From Streptomyces sp. NBC_01454 (GTDB lineage: Bacteria > Actinomycetota > Actinomycetes > Streptomycetales > Streptomycetaceae), in contig NZ_CP109460.1 in NCBI RefSeq assembly GCF_036227565.1, positions 3,224,001 to 3,288,000 on the forward strand: a stretch of 64,000 nucleotides of DNA, written 5' to 3'. How positions within the stretch are numbered: the first letter of the stretch is position 1; every line of letters begins with the position of its first letter. A model generated the notes under the pieces. That model was not told the DNA's origin. It saw nothing but the letters and a program-made list of their open reading frames with translations, and ran no database searches. Made by a program: the position numbers and the translations under genes. Below, piece after piece: positions 17,829 through 26,908 of this stretch.

Positions 17829-18292
17829 GCTGTACCCCCTGTGTACTGCTGTGCGCGTTCACCGGCGAACGCCGTTCCCCGTGATCGATTCCCCAGGCAT
17901 ATACCGGATATCCGAGAGTTCCGGGATATGCACGATAAATGGGCTCACAGCGCCATACACCTTGCCGAGGATGCGCGGTTGTGCGCGGTTGATGAGCGGG
18001 GTGGATCCGGTCCTGTGCATCCTCGGTGCGCGGCGCTCGTTCAACGGGTGGGACGGTGCGCGGTGTCGGTACGCGGCTCGCGGCGCCGCCGTGCCGGGCT
18101 CCCCCGGGGTCCACGCCGGCCTGCCGCCGGGCGGCCTCTCCGCCCGTCAGGCAGGTGGCTACCCGCTCGCCGGGCCCCACCCGCACACGCGCCCCCACCG
18201 GTGCCCCCATGCGCCCCACGTGCGAGAACAATGCGCCGGGGCCGTCAGCCATTTGGGCGTAACCCTTGGTCACCACGGGAGTTGTCCTGGGC
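17829..18292. other. Divergent intergenic region
   Basis: 464 bp between the regulator and the PrimPol-like gene, with no credible ORF. It contains the palindrome at 17897-17931 in a locally AT-rich stretch (17880-17960), the likely promoter region. Confidence 0.5.
17897..17931. promoter_or_regulatory. 35-bp imperfect palindrome, candidate operator
   Basis: The outer arms GCATAT-n-CCGG and CCGG-n-ATATGC are symmetric around a 13-bp centre. It lies in the AT-rich patch upstream of the HTH regulator and is suited to autoregulation. Confidence 0.45.
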
Positions 18293-18964
18293 GTGGAAAA
18301 GACCATCGGAGTCACAGGGACCCCGCAGATCCCCGCGCAGCGCGGCGAGCAGCTGCTGGACACTGCGGTGCGTTACGCGGAGGAGCGCCACTGGGACGTG
18401 TTCCCCGGCGCATGGCTGGAGCACGACGGCCGGACGCCGCGCTGCTCGTGCCGCGCCCGCGACTGCGCTGCGCCCGGCGCACATCCCACCGCGCCCGGCT
18501 GGGCCGGCGAGGCCACCGGCAGCGCGAGCACCGTCCGCCGGCTGTGGAGCAGCCGGCCGCGGGCCTCGATCCTGCTGCCGACCGGCCGGACCTTCGAGGC
18601 GCTGGAGGTCTCCGAGACCGCGGGCTGTCTGGCGCTGGCCCGTATGGAACGGATGGGGCTGCCGCTCGGCCCCGTCCTGTCCACCCCCGACCGCCGGATG
18701 CTCTTCCTCGTCCTGACCGGCGCCTCGGCGAAGGTGCCCGCGCTCCTGCGGGGTCTGGGCTGGGTGCCGGCCACGCTCGATCTGCTCTGCCGCGGCGAGG
18801 GCGAGTACATCGCCGCGCCGCCGACCCGGGTGGGCACGCACGGCGTGGTGCAGTGGGCCCGCCGCCCCAGCGCCGCCAACCGCTGGCTGCCGGACGCGGA
18901 GGAGCTGATCAGCCCGCTCGGCTACGCCTGCGCCCGGGAGGCGGTCGCGGCCCGGACCCGCTGA
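18293..18964 (+). CDS. PrimPol-domain-like protein
   Basis: 223 residues from GTG 18293, with GGGAG ~11 nt upstream. The sequence fits the N-terminal bifunctional DNA primase/polymerase family: LDTAVRYAEERHWDVFPGAW, the Cys-rich RCSCRARDCAAPGAHPTAPG, RRLWSSRPRASILLPTG. The family's catalytic Asp motif (usually DxD-like in the middle) is not evident here (LEVSETAGCLALARM), so replication activity is doubtful. Streptomycetes carry such stand-alone copies on the chromosome. The gene is followed by a separate ABC exporter operon after 131 bp. Confidence 0.7.
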   Translation: MEKTIGVTGTPQIPAQRGEQLLDTAVRYAEERHWDVFPGAWLEHDGRTPRCSCRARDCAAPGAHPTAPGWAGEATGSASTVRRLWSSRPRASILLPTGRTFEALEVSETAGCLALARMERMGLPLGPVLSTPDRRMLFLVLTGASAKVPALLRGLGWVPATLDLLCRGEGEYIAAPPTRVGTHGVVQWARRPSAANRWLPDAEELISPLGYACAREAVAARTR

Positions 18965-19095
18965 CCCGCGGCCCGTTCCGTCCACCGGCGCCTCGACGCC
19001 CGGCGGAACGGCTCCCTCCGGCAACCCGGCCGTATCGTGGGACGCCGGACGGGGGTCACGACCGGCCCCTGCGGGGACGTCGAAGGGCGGGACCG

Positions 19096-19973
<878 letters not shown>

Positions 19974-19977
<4 letters not shown>

Positions 19978-21608
19978 GCACCGAATCCGCCGCGGCCGCC
20001 CGCCCCGCCGCCGCACCGTCCCTGACCGCCGTCTTCGTACGGCTGAAGCTGTCGCTGCTGCGCAACGGGCTGCGCCAGTCGACCGGGCGCACCCTGGCGT
20101 ATGTCGCCTCCATCCTCGTCGGGCTGCTGTTCGCCGCCGGGGTGGTGCTGGGGCTGAGCGCGCTGCGCGGCAACCCGCACGCCGGTGCGCTGGCCGTGCT
20201 GCTCACCGGGATCCTCACCGTGGGCTGGGCGGTGATGCCGCTGTTCTTCCCCGGTGGCGACGAGACGCTCGATCCGACCCGGCTGGTCATGCTGCCGCTG
20301 CGACCGCGGCCGCTGATCGTCTCGCTGCTGATGACCTCGCTCGTCGGCATCGGCCCGGTGGTCACTCTCGCGCTGGCGACGGGTGCGGTGATCGCGGTCG
20401 CCCACGGTGCGGTCGCCACGGTCGTGGGGGTCGTGGCCGCCGTCCTGGTGCTGTTGGTGTGCGTGGCGCTGGCGCGGGCCATCGCCACCGCCTCGGTCCG
20501 CCTGCTGACCAGCCGCCGCGGCCGCGATCTCGCCGTGCTGGGCGGGCTGTTCGTCGCGCTCGGCGGGCAGGGCGTCAACATCGCCGCCCAGCGGCTGGGC
20601 CGGCCGGACGGCTTGTCCGTACTGGAACCGCTGGGCGAGGTGCTGCGCTGGGTGCCGCCGGCCTCCGCGATCGGCGCGGTCGACGACGCCGGGCACGGGG
20701 CGTACGGGCGGGCACTGGCCGGTCTGGCACTGACGGCGCTGGCGCTCGCCCTGCTGCTGTGGTGGTGGCAGCGCACCCTGACGACCCTGATGACCTCCCC
20801 GGACTCCTCCACTCTCCAGGCGCTGGAGAAGGGCGGGGCCCGCCGGTCCGGCACCGGGGAGCGCGGGCTCGCGCGGCTGCTGCCGGACGGCCGTACCGGC
20901 ACCGTCATGCTGCGCTCCCTGCGCTACGCCTGGCGCGACCCCAAGTCGAAGATGGCCTGGGCCACCGCGCTCGGCGTCGGCCTGCTGGTTCCGATCGCCA
21001 CTTCCGCGCAGGGCAACGGCAGCATCTACACCGCCTTCTCGGCGTCCGCGCTGCTCGGCGCGCAGATGTACAACCAGTTCGGGCAGGACACCTCGGCGTT
21101 CTGGATGGTCGCCTCGACGATCGCCACGTCCCGGGACGCGTATCAGGAGCTGCGGGCCCGTGCGGTGACGCTGGCGCTGGTGGCCGTCCCATACGTCACG
21201 CTGGTCGTCATCGGCGCCGCGGCGCTGATCGGGCCGTGGTCGGACTTCATGGAGGTCTACGGGCTCTCGCTGGCCGTGCTCGGCGCGCTGCTGGCCACCG
21301 GCGCGGTGTCCTCCGCGCTGTTCCCGTATTCGATCCCCTCGGAGAGCAACAAGAGCGTCGCGCCGGGACAGGGCGCGATCGCCTGGTTCAGCCTCTTCGG
21401 CGGCGTCCTGGTCGCCGCGGTGCTGTGCAGCCCGCTGCTGGGTCTGACCATCTGGCTGCATGTGGCGGGCCTGCACCAGCTCCTGTGGGTACTGCTGCCG
21501 GCCGGAGCCCTCTACGGCACGGGACTCGCCGAGCTGGGCCTGCGAGTGGCGGCCCCCCGGGTGACGGCACGACTGCCGGAAATCCTGGCGGCGGTCAGCA
21601 AGGGCTGA
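19974..21608 (+). CDS. ABC exporter membrane subunit
   Basis: 544 residues from ATG 19974, coupled to the ATPase gene. About twelve hydrophobic helices are visible (for example TLAYVASILVGLLFAAGVVL, VVGVVAAVLVLLVCVALARA, AIAWFSLFGGVLVAAVLCS). It is thus a large permease with its two halves in one chain, like actinobacterial ABC-2-type transporters. Charged cytoplasmic segments, such as the region after residue 270 (TSPDSSTLQALEKGGARRSG), separate the halves. A 77-bp nested palindrome immediately downstream ends the operon. Confidence 0.9.
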
Positions 21609-21685
21609 GGAATCCGGCGGGGCGGGCCGGCGGGGGCCGGGGGGAGCTTCCCCCCGGCCCCTTCGGCTGGGATCCGCCGGATTCC
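21609..21685. terminator. Nested double stem-loop terminator
   Basis: The outer arms GGAATCCGGCGG (21609-21620) and CCGCCGGATTCC (21674-21685) are a perfect 12-bp match. Inside, GGGGCCGGGGGG (21633-21644) and CCCCCCGGCCCC (21650-21661) form a second perfect 12-bp stem with an AGCTT loop. It begins right after the exporter stop codon. Confidence 0.8.
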
Positions 21686-21885
21686 GGGCGGGTCTGCCGG
21701 GCCCGGCGGGGGCTGCCGGAACCTGCCGGGTCGGTCATGGGGCGCCGTGGGCGAGACGAGGCGCCGTGGGGGCGGCGCGGGGCATGGGCGGGGAGGCGTG
21801 GGGCCTGGGCCGGGAGGCGTCGGCCATGGCTGCCGGCGCGGAGAGTCGCATACCGCGCCTCGGATGACGTAGCCCGGGCGCGCGT

Positions 21886-22800
21886 TCAGCCCGGCATCGT
21901 GGCCGTGTGGAGAAACGGTTCGATGGCGGCGTACCAGGCGTCGGGTTGTTCCCAGGGGAGCAGATGCCCGGCGTCGGGGATTTCGGCGTAGGCGCCGCGT
22001 GGCAGTACCCGGACCATCTCCTGGGCTTCGGCGCGGCCCAGTTCGGCGTCGAGGCCGCGGACGACGAGGGCCGGGCAGGACACCTGGGCGAGCTCCTCCC
22101 AGTGGGCGTCATGGACCCAGGTCTCACGGGCGGTGAGCATCTGGCGGCGGGAGAAGACGGGGCGCCAGCCGTCGGCGCGCTCGGCCATCACCTCGGCGAA
22201 ATACTCGCCACGGGCCGGCCGGGGCCGCTCCAGGGTCGGATCGTCCTCACCGAACCACTTGCGGACATCGGCGAGGGTCGCGAACGGCATCGGCCAGGAG
22301 CGGAACCACTCGGTCCATTCCCGCTGCGAGGCCGCGCCCAGCGCCGACGCCCGCATGTCGCAGATGACCAGCGCGCTGACCAGATCCGGTCTCCGGGACG
22401 CTAACTGCCATGCCGTCAGGGCACCCATGGCATGCCCCACCAGAGCGACGGGGGCGAGGCCGAGCTGCTCGACGGCGGCGATGGCATCGTCGACATACGC
22501 CCCGCGGTCATACGGCCCCACGGCGGGCTTCTCGCTGCGGCCGTGGCCCCGCTGGTCCAGCGCGACCGGGCGGTGACGGGCGCTCAGCCGGCGTGCGGTG
22601 CCGGCCCAGTGCGAGGCGCGTCCCATCAGCCCATGGAGCAGCAGCACACCGGGACGCCGCTCCGGCTCCTCCAGACCGCTGCCGCTCTTGGGCGGGTCGG
22701 AGAACTCCCAAGCGGCGAGACGCACGCCGCCGGCCCCTGCTACATCGATGCGTCGCACCATGTGCCCTGGCACCCCCAATCGTCCCGTGAGCACTTCCAC
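21886..22800 (-). CDS. Alpha/beta-hydrolase-fold protein lacking the nucleophile
   Basis: 304 residues from GTG 22800 (AGGGG ~10 nt upstream); ATG 22761 is a shorter option. The fold is clear: oxyanion region LLLHGLMGRASHW, LDQRGHGRSEKP, the elbow LVGHAMGALTAW, a cap with EWFRSWPMPFATL, and the late His in IPDAGHLLPWEQP. The GxSxG nucleophile serine is Ala (codon GCC) in GHAMG, while the acid and His regions remain. It may therefore be a non-hydrolytic protein or use a different chemistry. It is a monocistronic reverse-strand gene next to the exporter terminator. Confidence 0.85.
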   Translation of the reverse strand: MEVLTGRLGVPGHMVRRIDVAGAGGVRLAAWEFSDPPKSGSGLEEPERRPGVLLLHGLMGRASHWAGTARRLSARHRPVALDQRGHGRSEKPAVGPYDRGAYVDDAIAAVEQLGLAPVALVGHAMGALTAWQLASRRPDLVSALVICDMRASALGAASQREWTEWFRSWPMPFATLADVRKWFGEDDPTLERPRPARGEYFAEVMAERADGWRPVFSRRQMLTARETWVHDAHWEELAQVSCPALVVRGLDAELGRAEAQEMVRVLPRGAYAEIPDAGHLLPWEQPDAWYAAIEPFLHTATMPG

Positions 22801-23256
22801 ACTATCGAACCCCTATTCGAACGCGCCGCTTTGGCGCGGAATACCCCTCGTTCGAGTGACCTCACTCGGGGATTGTCCGCGCCCGCCACGGGGAGACATC
22901 TGCCGGGAGGCGGGCCCTACCGGGAAGGGGGCCCGTGGGGAAAGACCCTGAGAGCTCGGGGCTCCGGGTCTTGGGTGGGGGACATGGGGAGGCAGGGCCC
23001 CGGCTGCTCGCAGCGCCGGGGCCCTGACTGTTCCCACCACGGGTGGATGCATCCGAGCCCCCTCCCGGCCAGGACAGGCCGCCGCACGACCAAGCGTCAG
23101 CGTGACACGACACCGGCCGTATCGCACGGATTCGCACAAGTCCGTTCAACAGGCAAGAACTTGCCGAGCCCGCCGAACGGCGCGTCAGCGCAGCTCAGCG
23201 GGCTCGTGAGGGAAATGCGGGCGGGAGTGCGAAAAGGAAAGAGTCTGAAACTGCTT
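22801..23256. other. Intergenic region with terminator
   Basis: 456 bp without a gene that can be supported. It holds the hairpin at 22993-23026 and AT-richer DNA (23100-23250) next to the dmdR1 stop. Confidence 0.5.
22993..23026. terminator. Strong hairpin downstream of dmdR1
   Basis: CAGGGCCCCGGC (22993-23004) pairs perfectly with GCCGGGGCCCTG (23015-23026) over a 10-nt loop. It sits ~230 bp after the dmdR1 stop on the reverse strand and could serve either direction. Confidence 0.65.
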
Positions 23257-23949
23257 TCAACGCTTGGCGACAAAGACATGCGAGGCGATCTCGGCGCCCA
23301 GCTCGGCGGCCTCACCGCTGCTGCCGACCAGCACCCCGGCCGGCGACTCGGTCACGCTCACCACCGCGCCCGGCTGCACACCGGCCCGGCGCAGGGTGTA
23401 CATCAGCTGGGCGTCGGCCTGGATGGGCTCGCCGATCCGGCGCACCACGGCCGTCTTGCCGTCGGCCCCGGCGTCCAGGTCCATCAGGCTCACCATGCCG
23501 GCGTCGAGGAACGGGTCGACCTCGGACTTCTCGCCCAGCTCTGCCAGCCCGGGGATGGGGTTGCCGTACGGGGACTCCGTCGGGTGCCGCAGCAGCTCCA
23601 GGACGCGGCGCTCGACCGCCTCGCTCATGACGTGCTCCCAGCGGCAGGCCTCGGCGTGCACCTGCTCCCATTCGAGGCCGATGACGTCGACGAGCAGGCA
23701 CTCGGCCAGGCGGTGCTTGCGCATCACCCGGGTCGCCAGCTGCCGGCCCTCTTCCGTGAGCTCCAGATGACGGTCGCCCGCGACCGTCAGCAGCCCGTCC
23801 CGCTCCATGCGTGCCACGGTCTGGCTCACCGTCGGGCCGCTCTGTTCGAGGCGCTCCGCGATGCGTGCGCGCATGGGCACCACACCTTCCTCTTCCAGCT
23901 CGAGGACGGTGCGGAGATACATCTCCGTGGTGTCGATCAGTCCTGACAT
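23257..23949 (-). CDS. dmdR1: DtxR/IdeR-family iron-dependent repressor
   Basis: 230 residues. It binds Fe(II) and represses siderophore and iron-uptake genes. The N-terminal winged HTH has IDTTEMYLRTVLELEEEGVV and the recognition helix QSGPTVSQTVARMERDG. The dimerisation/metal domain has MRKHRLAECLLVDVIGLEWE, EACRWEHVMSEAVERRVLEL (metal ligands Cys/His/Glu) and HPTESPYGNPIPG. The C-terminal SH3-like domain is about 150-230. The sequence agrees closely with remembered S. coelicolor DmdR1. In that species an antiparallel gene (adm) overlaps dmdR1, and a long antisense frame exists here too. It is divergent from the SIS gene. Confidence 0.93.
   Translation of the reverse strand: MSGLIDTTEMYLRTVLELEEEGVVPMRARIAERLEQSGPTVSQTVARMERDGLLTVAGDRHLELTEEGRQLATRVMRKHRLAECLLVDVIGLEWEQVHAEACRWEHVMSEAVERRVLELLRHPTESPYGNPIPGLAELGEKSEVDPFLDAGMVSLMDLDAGADGKTAVVRRIGEPIQADAQLMYTLRRAGVQPGAVVSVTESPAGVLVGSSGEAAELGAEIASHVFVAKR
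23264..23770 (+). other. Antisense frame over dmdR1, possible adm homologue
   Basis: 168 codons from ATG 23264, wholly inside dmdR1 on the other strand and rich in Ser/Arg/Thr/Pro. The family literature describes an antiparallel gene (adm) in S. coelicolor that affects siderophores and antibiotics. Long antisense frames are also common by chance at this GC, so this is listed only as a candidate. Confidence 0.25.
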
Positions 23950-24146
23950 GCGTGCCCCTCGATGTGTGGTGCGGTGGCCCTGTTCTCAATTCTGACGCAT
24001 CCCACCGACATCGGTGCCGCGCCGTGTGCGGCGGCGACCCCGCACCGCCGTATTGACAGGGCACTGGTCCAGACCGCAACGTGATCCGCGCCACTGATCA
24101 CAGACGGCCAGATCCGACGAGAGTCCGACGAGAGGGGGCCGCGGCA

Positions 24147-24914
24147 ATGGCGGAGAGCGACCGGAGCGACCGGCTGGCCGGGAACTACTTCGACGCCGCG
24201 ATCGACCTGCTGCGACAGGTCCGCGACGCGGAGGGCGACCGGATCACCGCGGCCGGGACGCTGCTCGCGGACGCCGTCGCGGCGGGCGGGCGGATCTTCT
24301 CCTTCGGCGCCGGCCACTCCTCGCTCCCCGCTCAGGACACGGTCTACCGCGCGGGCGGCTTGGCCGTCATGAATCTGCTGTCGGTCCCGGGTGTGGTGGG
24401 CGTGGACGTGCGGCCGGCGATGCTCGGCAGCGCGCTGGAGCGGGTCGACGGGCTGGCCGCGGCGGTCCTGGACACCAGCCCCCTGGAGGCGGGCGATGTG
24501 CTGGTGATCATCTCGCTGTCCGGGCGCAACCCGCTGCCCGTGGAGATGGCGGTCAACGCCCGCGCCCTGGGGATCAAGGTCATCGGCGTGACGTCCGTGG
24601 CGTACGCGGACGCCACCAGGTCCCGGCACGCCTCCGGCAGCTTCCTCAAGGACCACTGCGACCTCGTGCTGGACAGCCGGATCCCGCTCGGCGACGCGGA
24701 GCTGACGCTGCCCGGCATCGACGCGCCGTTCGCCCCCGCCTCCACCGTCGTCACCAGCGCGATCATGCAGGCCATGGTGGCCACGGCCGCCGGCACCCTC
24801 GCCGAGCGGGGCATCGACCCGCCGCTGCTGCGCTCCGGGAACGTCGACGGCGGCCACGACTGGAACGCCTCCGTGATGGGCGCCTACGCGGACCGGATCT
24901 TCTACCGGCAGTGA
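24147..24914 (+). CDS. SIS-domain phosphosugar-binding protein
   Basis: 255 residues from ATG 24147. It is a sugar isomerase fold: RIFSFGAGHSSLPAQDTVYR, the phosphate-binding VLVIISLSGRNPLPVEMAVN, IKVIGVTSVAYADATRSRHA and GNVDGGHDWNASVMGAYADR. By family it would bind or isomerise a phosphosugar or amino-sugar phosphate. A TTGACA at 24053-24058 is a possible -35 with no clear -10. It lies divergent from dmdR1. The 3' end overlaps the end of the PAS gene by 13 bp (tail-to-tail). Confidence 0.88.
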   Translation: MAESDRSDRLAGNYFDAAIDLLRQVRDAEGDRITAAGTLLADAVAAGGRIFSFGAGHSSLPAQDTVYRAGGLAVMNLLSVPGVVGVDVRPAMLGSALERVDGLAAAVLDTSPLEAGDVLVIISLSGRNPLPVEMAVNARALGIKVIGVTSVAYADATRSRHASGSFLKDHCDLVLDSRIPLGDAELTLPGIDAPFAPASTVVTSAIMQAMVATAAGTLAERGIDPPLLRSGNVDGGHDWNASVMGAYADRIFYRQ

Positions 24915-26512
24915 GCCGGGGGCGCGCCGAGCGCCGCGGCGCCCGCGAGGTCGAGGGCGGTGGCGATCCGCGCCGCCACCTCCTCCGCGTAGTCCGCGTC
25001 CGCCCGGTCGAAGGGGCGGCGCGCGGGGGTCCGCAGAAAGGTCGCGACGCCCAGGGTGCGGCCGCGGCTGCGGAGCACCACACACAGGCCGTGCACGGTG
25101 CCGTCCGGCCAGTGACGGGCGGCCGCCCAGCCCTCGGGTGCGGCGGATCCGGCGCCGGTACGCACCGGGCCGCGCCGCTCGCAGGCCTGGAGTGCCGGAT
25201 GGCCCGGCGCGTACGGCACGGGCAGGCCGGTCGGCGGAAGCCGCTCGGCGGGACCGGGCGCCCCGGCCGGGGAGGCCAGCGCCCGCACCAGCCGGAGCCT
25301 GCCGCCGGGCAGCGCGCCCGGCGTGCCCGCGTGGCCCGGCGTGCCCGCGTCGCCACCGCCGTACCCGCCCTCATACGCACCGTCGTGCGCCTCGTTATCG
25401 GCGTTCTCGGCGTTCTCGGCGTTCTCGGCGACCACCCCGTACGGCGCGGGCGGGGGTGTCGTGGCGAGGTCGACCAGGCCGTGGTCGGCGAAGCCCGCCA
25501 GGGCGAAGTCGAGGTGGACGGCGGCGGCCTCGGCCGGGTCCGGGCACTCCGCGGCCGCCCGCCCCGCCCGGTGGAGCTGCCGTGCGCGAAACCGCAGCAG
25601 GGAGCTCTCCTGCGCGGCGCGCTTGGTGTCCGTGACGTCCTGGAACAGCCAGGCCACCCCCAGCGGCACCGGTTCCTCGCCCAGCGGGGAGGCCAGCCGG
25701 ACGAAGCCGCTGCGCCAGCACCGGCGTGGGAGTTCGGCCCCCTCGGAGCGCAGCGTCACCCACAGCTCGGCGGTGGCCGGCGGGGCGCCCTCGGCGAGGA
25801 CATGCTGCAGGGCGCCCTCCAGCTCCTCGACGCCCTGCGCCAGCAGCTCGCCGAGGGGGCGTCCCAGCAGGGCCGTGCGCCCCACGCCCAGGATGCGGCC
25901 GGCGTGGGCATTGACGACGGCGGGCCGCAGATCGGCGTCGATCAGCACCACGCCCCACGACGCGTCCTCGAACAGCGCCTCGGCCAGCGCCACGGACCGC
26001 TCCAGGTCCAGCTGGGTGTGCACCTTGCTGAAGGCGCAGTACACGCCCATGACCCGGCCGCCGGGCCCGCGGACCGCGGAGGACTGGGTGCGGACCAAGA
26101 CGCGGTGGCCCTCCTTGGTCAGCAGGGCGAATTCGTGCACCTGGCGGCCCGGGGAGCGCATCGCGGCCGCCAGGGCGGCCTCGAACCCGGCGGCGTCCTC
26201 CTTGCGGACCGCCCAGCCGGTCAGTCCCGTACGGCCGACGGCCTCGGCGGCGGTCCAGCCCAGGATGCGCTCCGCCTCGTGGTTCCAGTGGGTGACCGTG
26301 CCGTCCGCGGCGAAGGCGGCCAGGGCCGCGTCCATGCCGTCCAGGAGCGCGGCGAGCAGACCGGAGTCATCGCTCTTCCCGGCGGCGCGGCACGCCGGTA
26401 CCGCAGGGCCGGAAGCACCCGGAAGGCCGGGAACCCCGGGGGGACCGGAGAGATCTGAAGAAGCCGAAGAAGCTGATGAAGCTGATGAAGCTGACGAAGC
26501 AGTCACTGGCAC
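24902..26512 (-). CDS. PAS/PAC sensory protein with GAF-like C-terminus
   Basis: 536 residues. It opens with a Ser-rich microsatellite (SSASSASSASSASS). A first PAS follows (about 50-165, VTHWNHEAERILGWTAAEAV, YCAFSKV) and a second (about 170-305, LADLRPAVVNAHAGRILG-like order, WLFQDVTDTKRA). A GAF-like segment ends the protein (ARHWPDGTVHGLCVVLRSRG, LGVATFLRTPARRPF), interrupted by a low-complexity AENAENAENADN and Gly-rich stretch. There is no kinase or PP2C domain, so it is probably a sensor or adaptor that signals through partners. It ends convergently with the SIS gene. The short tandem repeats suggest length variation between strains. Confidence 0.82.
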   Translation of the reverse strand: MPVTASSASSASSASSASSDLSGPPGVPGLPGASGPAVPACRAAGKSDDSGLLAALLDGMDAALAAFAADGTVTHWNHEAERILGWTAAEAVGRTGLTGWAVRKEDAAGFEAALAAAMRSPGRQVHEFALLTKEGHRVLVRTQSSAVRGPGGRVMGVYCAFSKVHTQLDLERSVALAEALFEDASWGVVLIDADLRPAVVNAHAGRILGVGRTALLGRPLGELLAQGVEELEGALQHVLAEGAPPATAELWVTLRSEGAELPRRCWRSGFVRLASPLGEEPVPLGVAWLFQDVTDTKRAAQESSLLRFRARQLHRAGRAAAECPDPAEAAAVHLDFALAGFADHGLVDLATTPPPAPYGVVAENAENAENADNEAHDGAYEGGYGGGDAGTPGHAGTPGALPGGRLRLVRALASPAGAPGPAERLPPTGLPVPYAPGHPALQACERRGPVRTGAGSAAPEGWAAARHWPDGTVHGLCVVLRSRGRTLGVATFLRTPARRPFDRADADYAEEVAARIATALDLAGAAALGAPPAHCR

Positions 26513-26615
26513 CCCTCACGAACGCGGCCACACATGCTCCACCTGGGAACATTCAACTGGAACGTGACACAGAGCACCCGCGATTCACGGAAATCGTTGC
26601 TTCCGGGAAATGTGG

Positions 26616-26644
26616 TTGTGCCGGGCGGACCTGCTTCCTAATGT
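26616..26644 (+). promoter_or_regulatory. Vegetative-type promoter
   Basis: -35 TTGTGC (26616-26621), a 17-nt spacer and -10 TAATGT (26639-26644) form a good HrdB-class promoter. The predicted start is near 26651, about 30 nt upstream of the 26678 start codon. Confidence 0.55.
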
Positions 26645-26677
26645 GTGGAGCACACGAGAAGGGAGGTGGTTCGGAAG

Positions 26678-26716
26678 ATGATTTCGCACCGGACGCGTGA
26701 GGTGGCTGCGGGCTAG
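26678..26716 (+). CDS. Candidate 12-codon peptide gene
   Basis: ATG 26678 follows GGGAGG by ~10 nt and encodes MISHRTREVAAG then TAG. It has its own promoter and is followed 80 bp later by a strong stem-loop, so a transcript of ~220 nt is predicted. It may be a leader peptide or a small RNA with an upstream ORF. No downstream gene on this strand is available to attenuate. Confidence 0.4.
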   Translation: MISHRTREVAAG

Positions 26717-26796
26717 CGGCCCGTCGCTTCACCGAAGTGCAGCGCCGGACCGGCGCATACTGCAGATGCGCAGCCGGCCAATCCCAAGCAGTCACC

Positions 26797-26869
26797 CGAC
26801 CCGCGGGCTGCCGGTTCGTCCGACCGGCCCTTCGCGCCACCGAGCGCGGAGGAGGCAGCCCGCGGGTCG
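26797..26869. terminator. 16-bp perfect stem-loop, pdxH/small-transcript terminator
   Basis: CGACCCGCGGGCTGCC (26797-26812) and GGCAGCCCGCGGGTCG (26854-26869) are exact inverse complements around 41 nt, with a small inner stem CCGGT/ACCGG. It lies 40 bp past the pdxH stop on the reverse strand and also ends the rightward small unit. Confidence 0.65.
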
Positions 26870-26908
26870 TCTGCGTGTACGGCGCCCGCCGCCCCCGGCC
26901 CGTGCGTC

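Larger units (their letters stand above)
26513..26908. other. Intergenic region holding a compact small transcription unit
   Basis: 396 bp between the PAS and pdxH genes. It contains the promoter at 26616-26644, the 12-codon frame at 26678 and the stem-loop at 26797-26869. No larger gene is supported. Confidence 0.55.

Noticed and set aside
16590..18716. A 708-codon frame antisense to the long HTH regulator and running into the PrimPol-like gene
   Set aside because: It overlaps a well-supported regulator throughout its first half and has typical shadow composition.
18293..18964. The PrimPol-like gene as part of a plasmid replication module
   Set aside because: No replication initiator, origin repeats or transfer genes lie nearby, and the catalytic Asp pattern is not evident.
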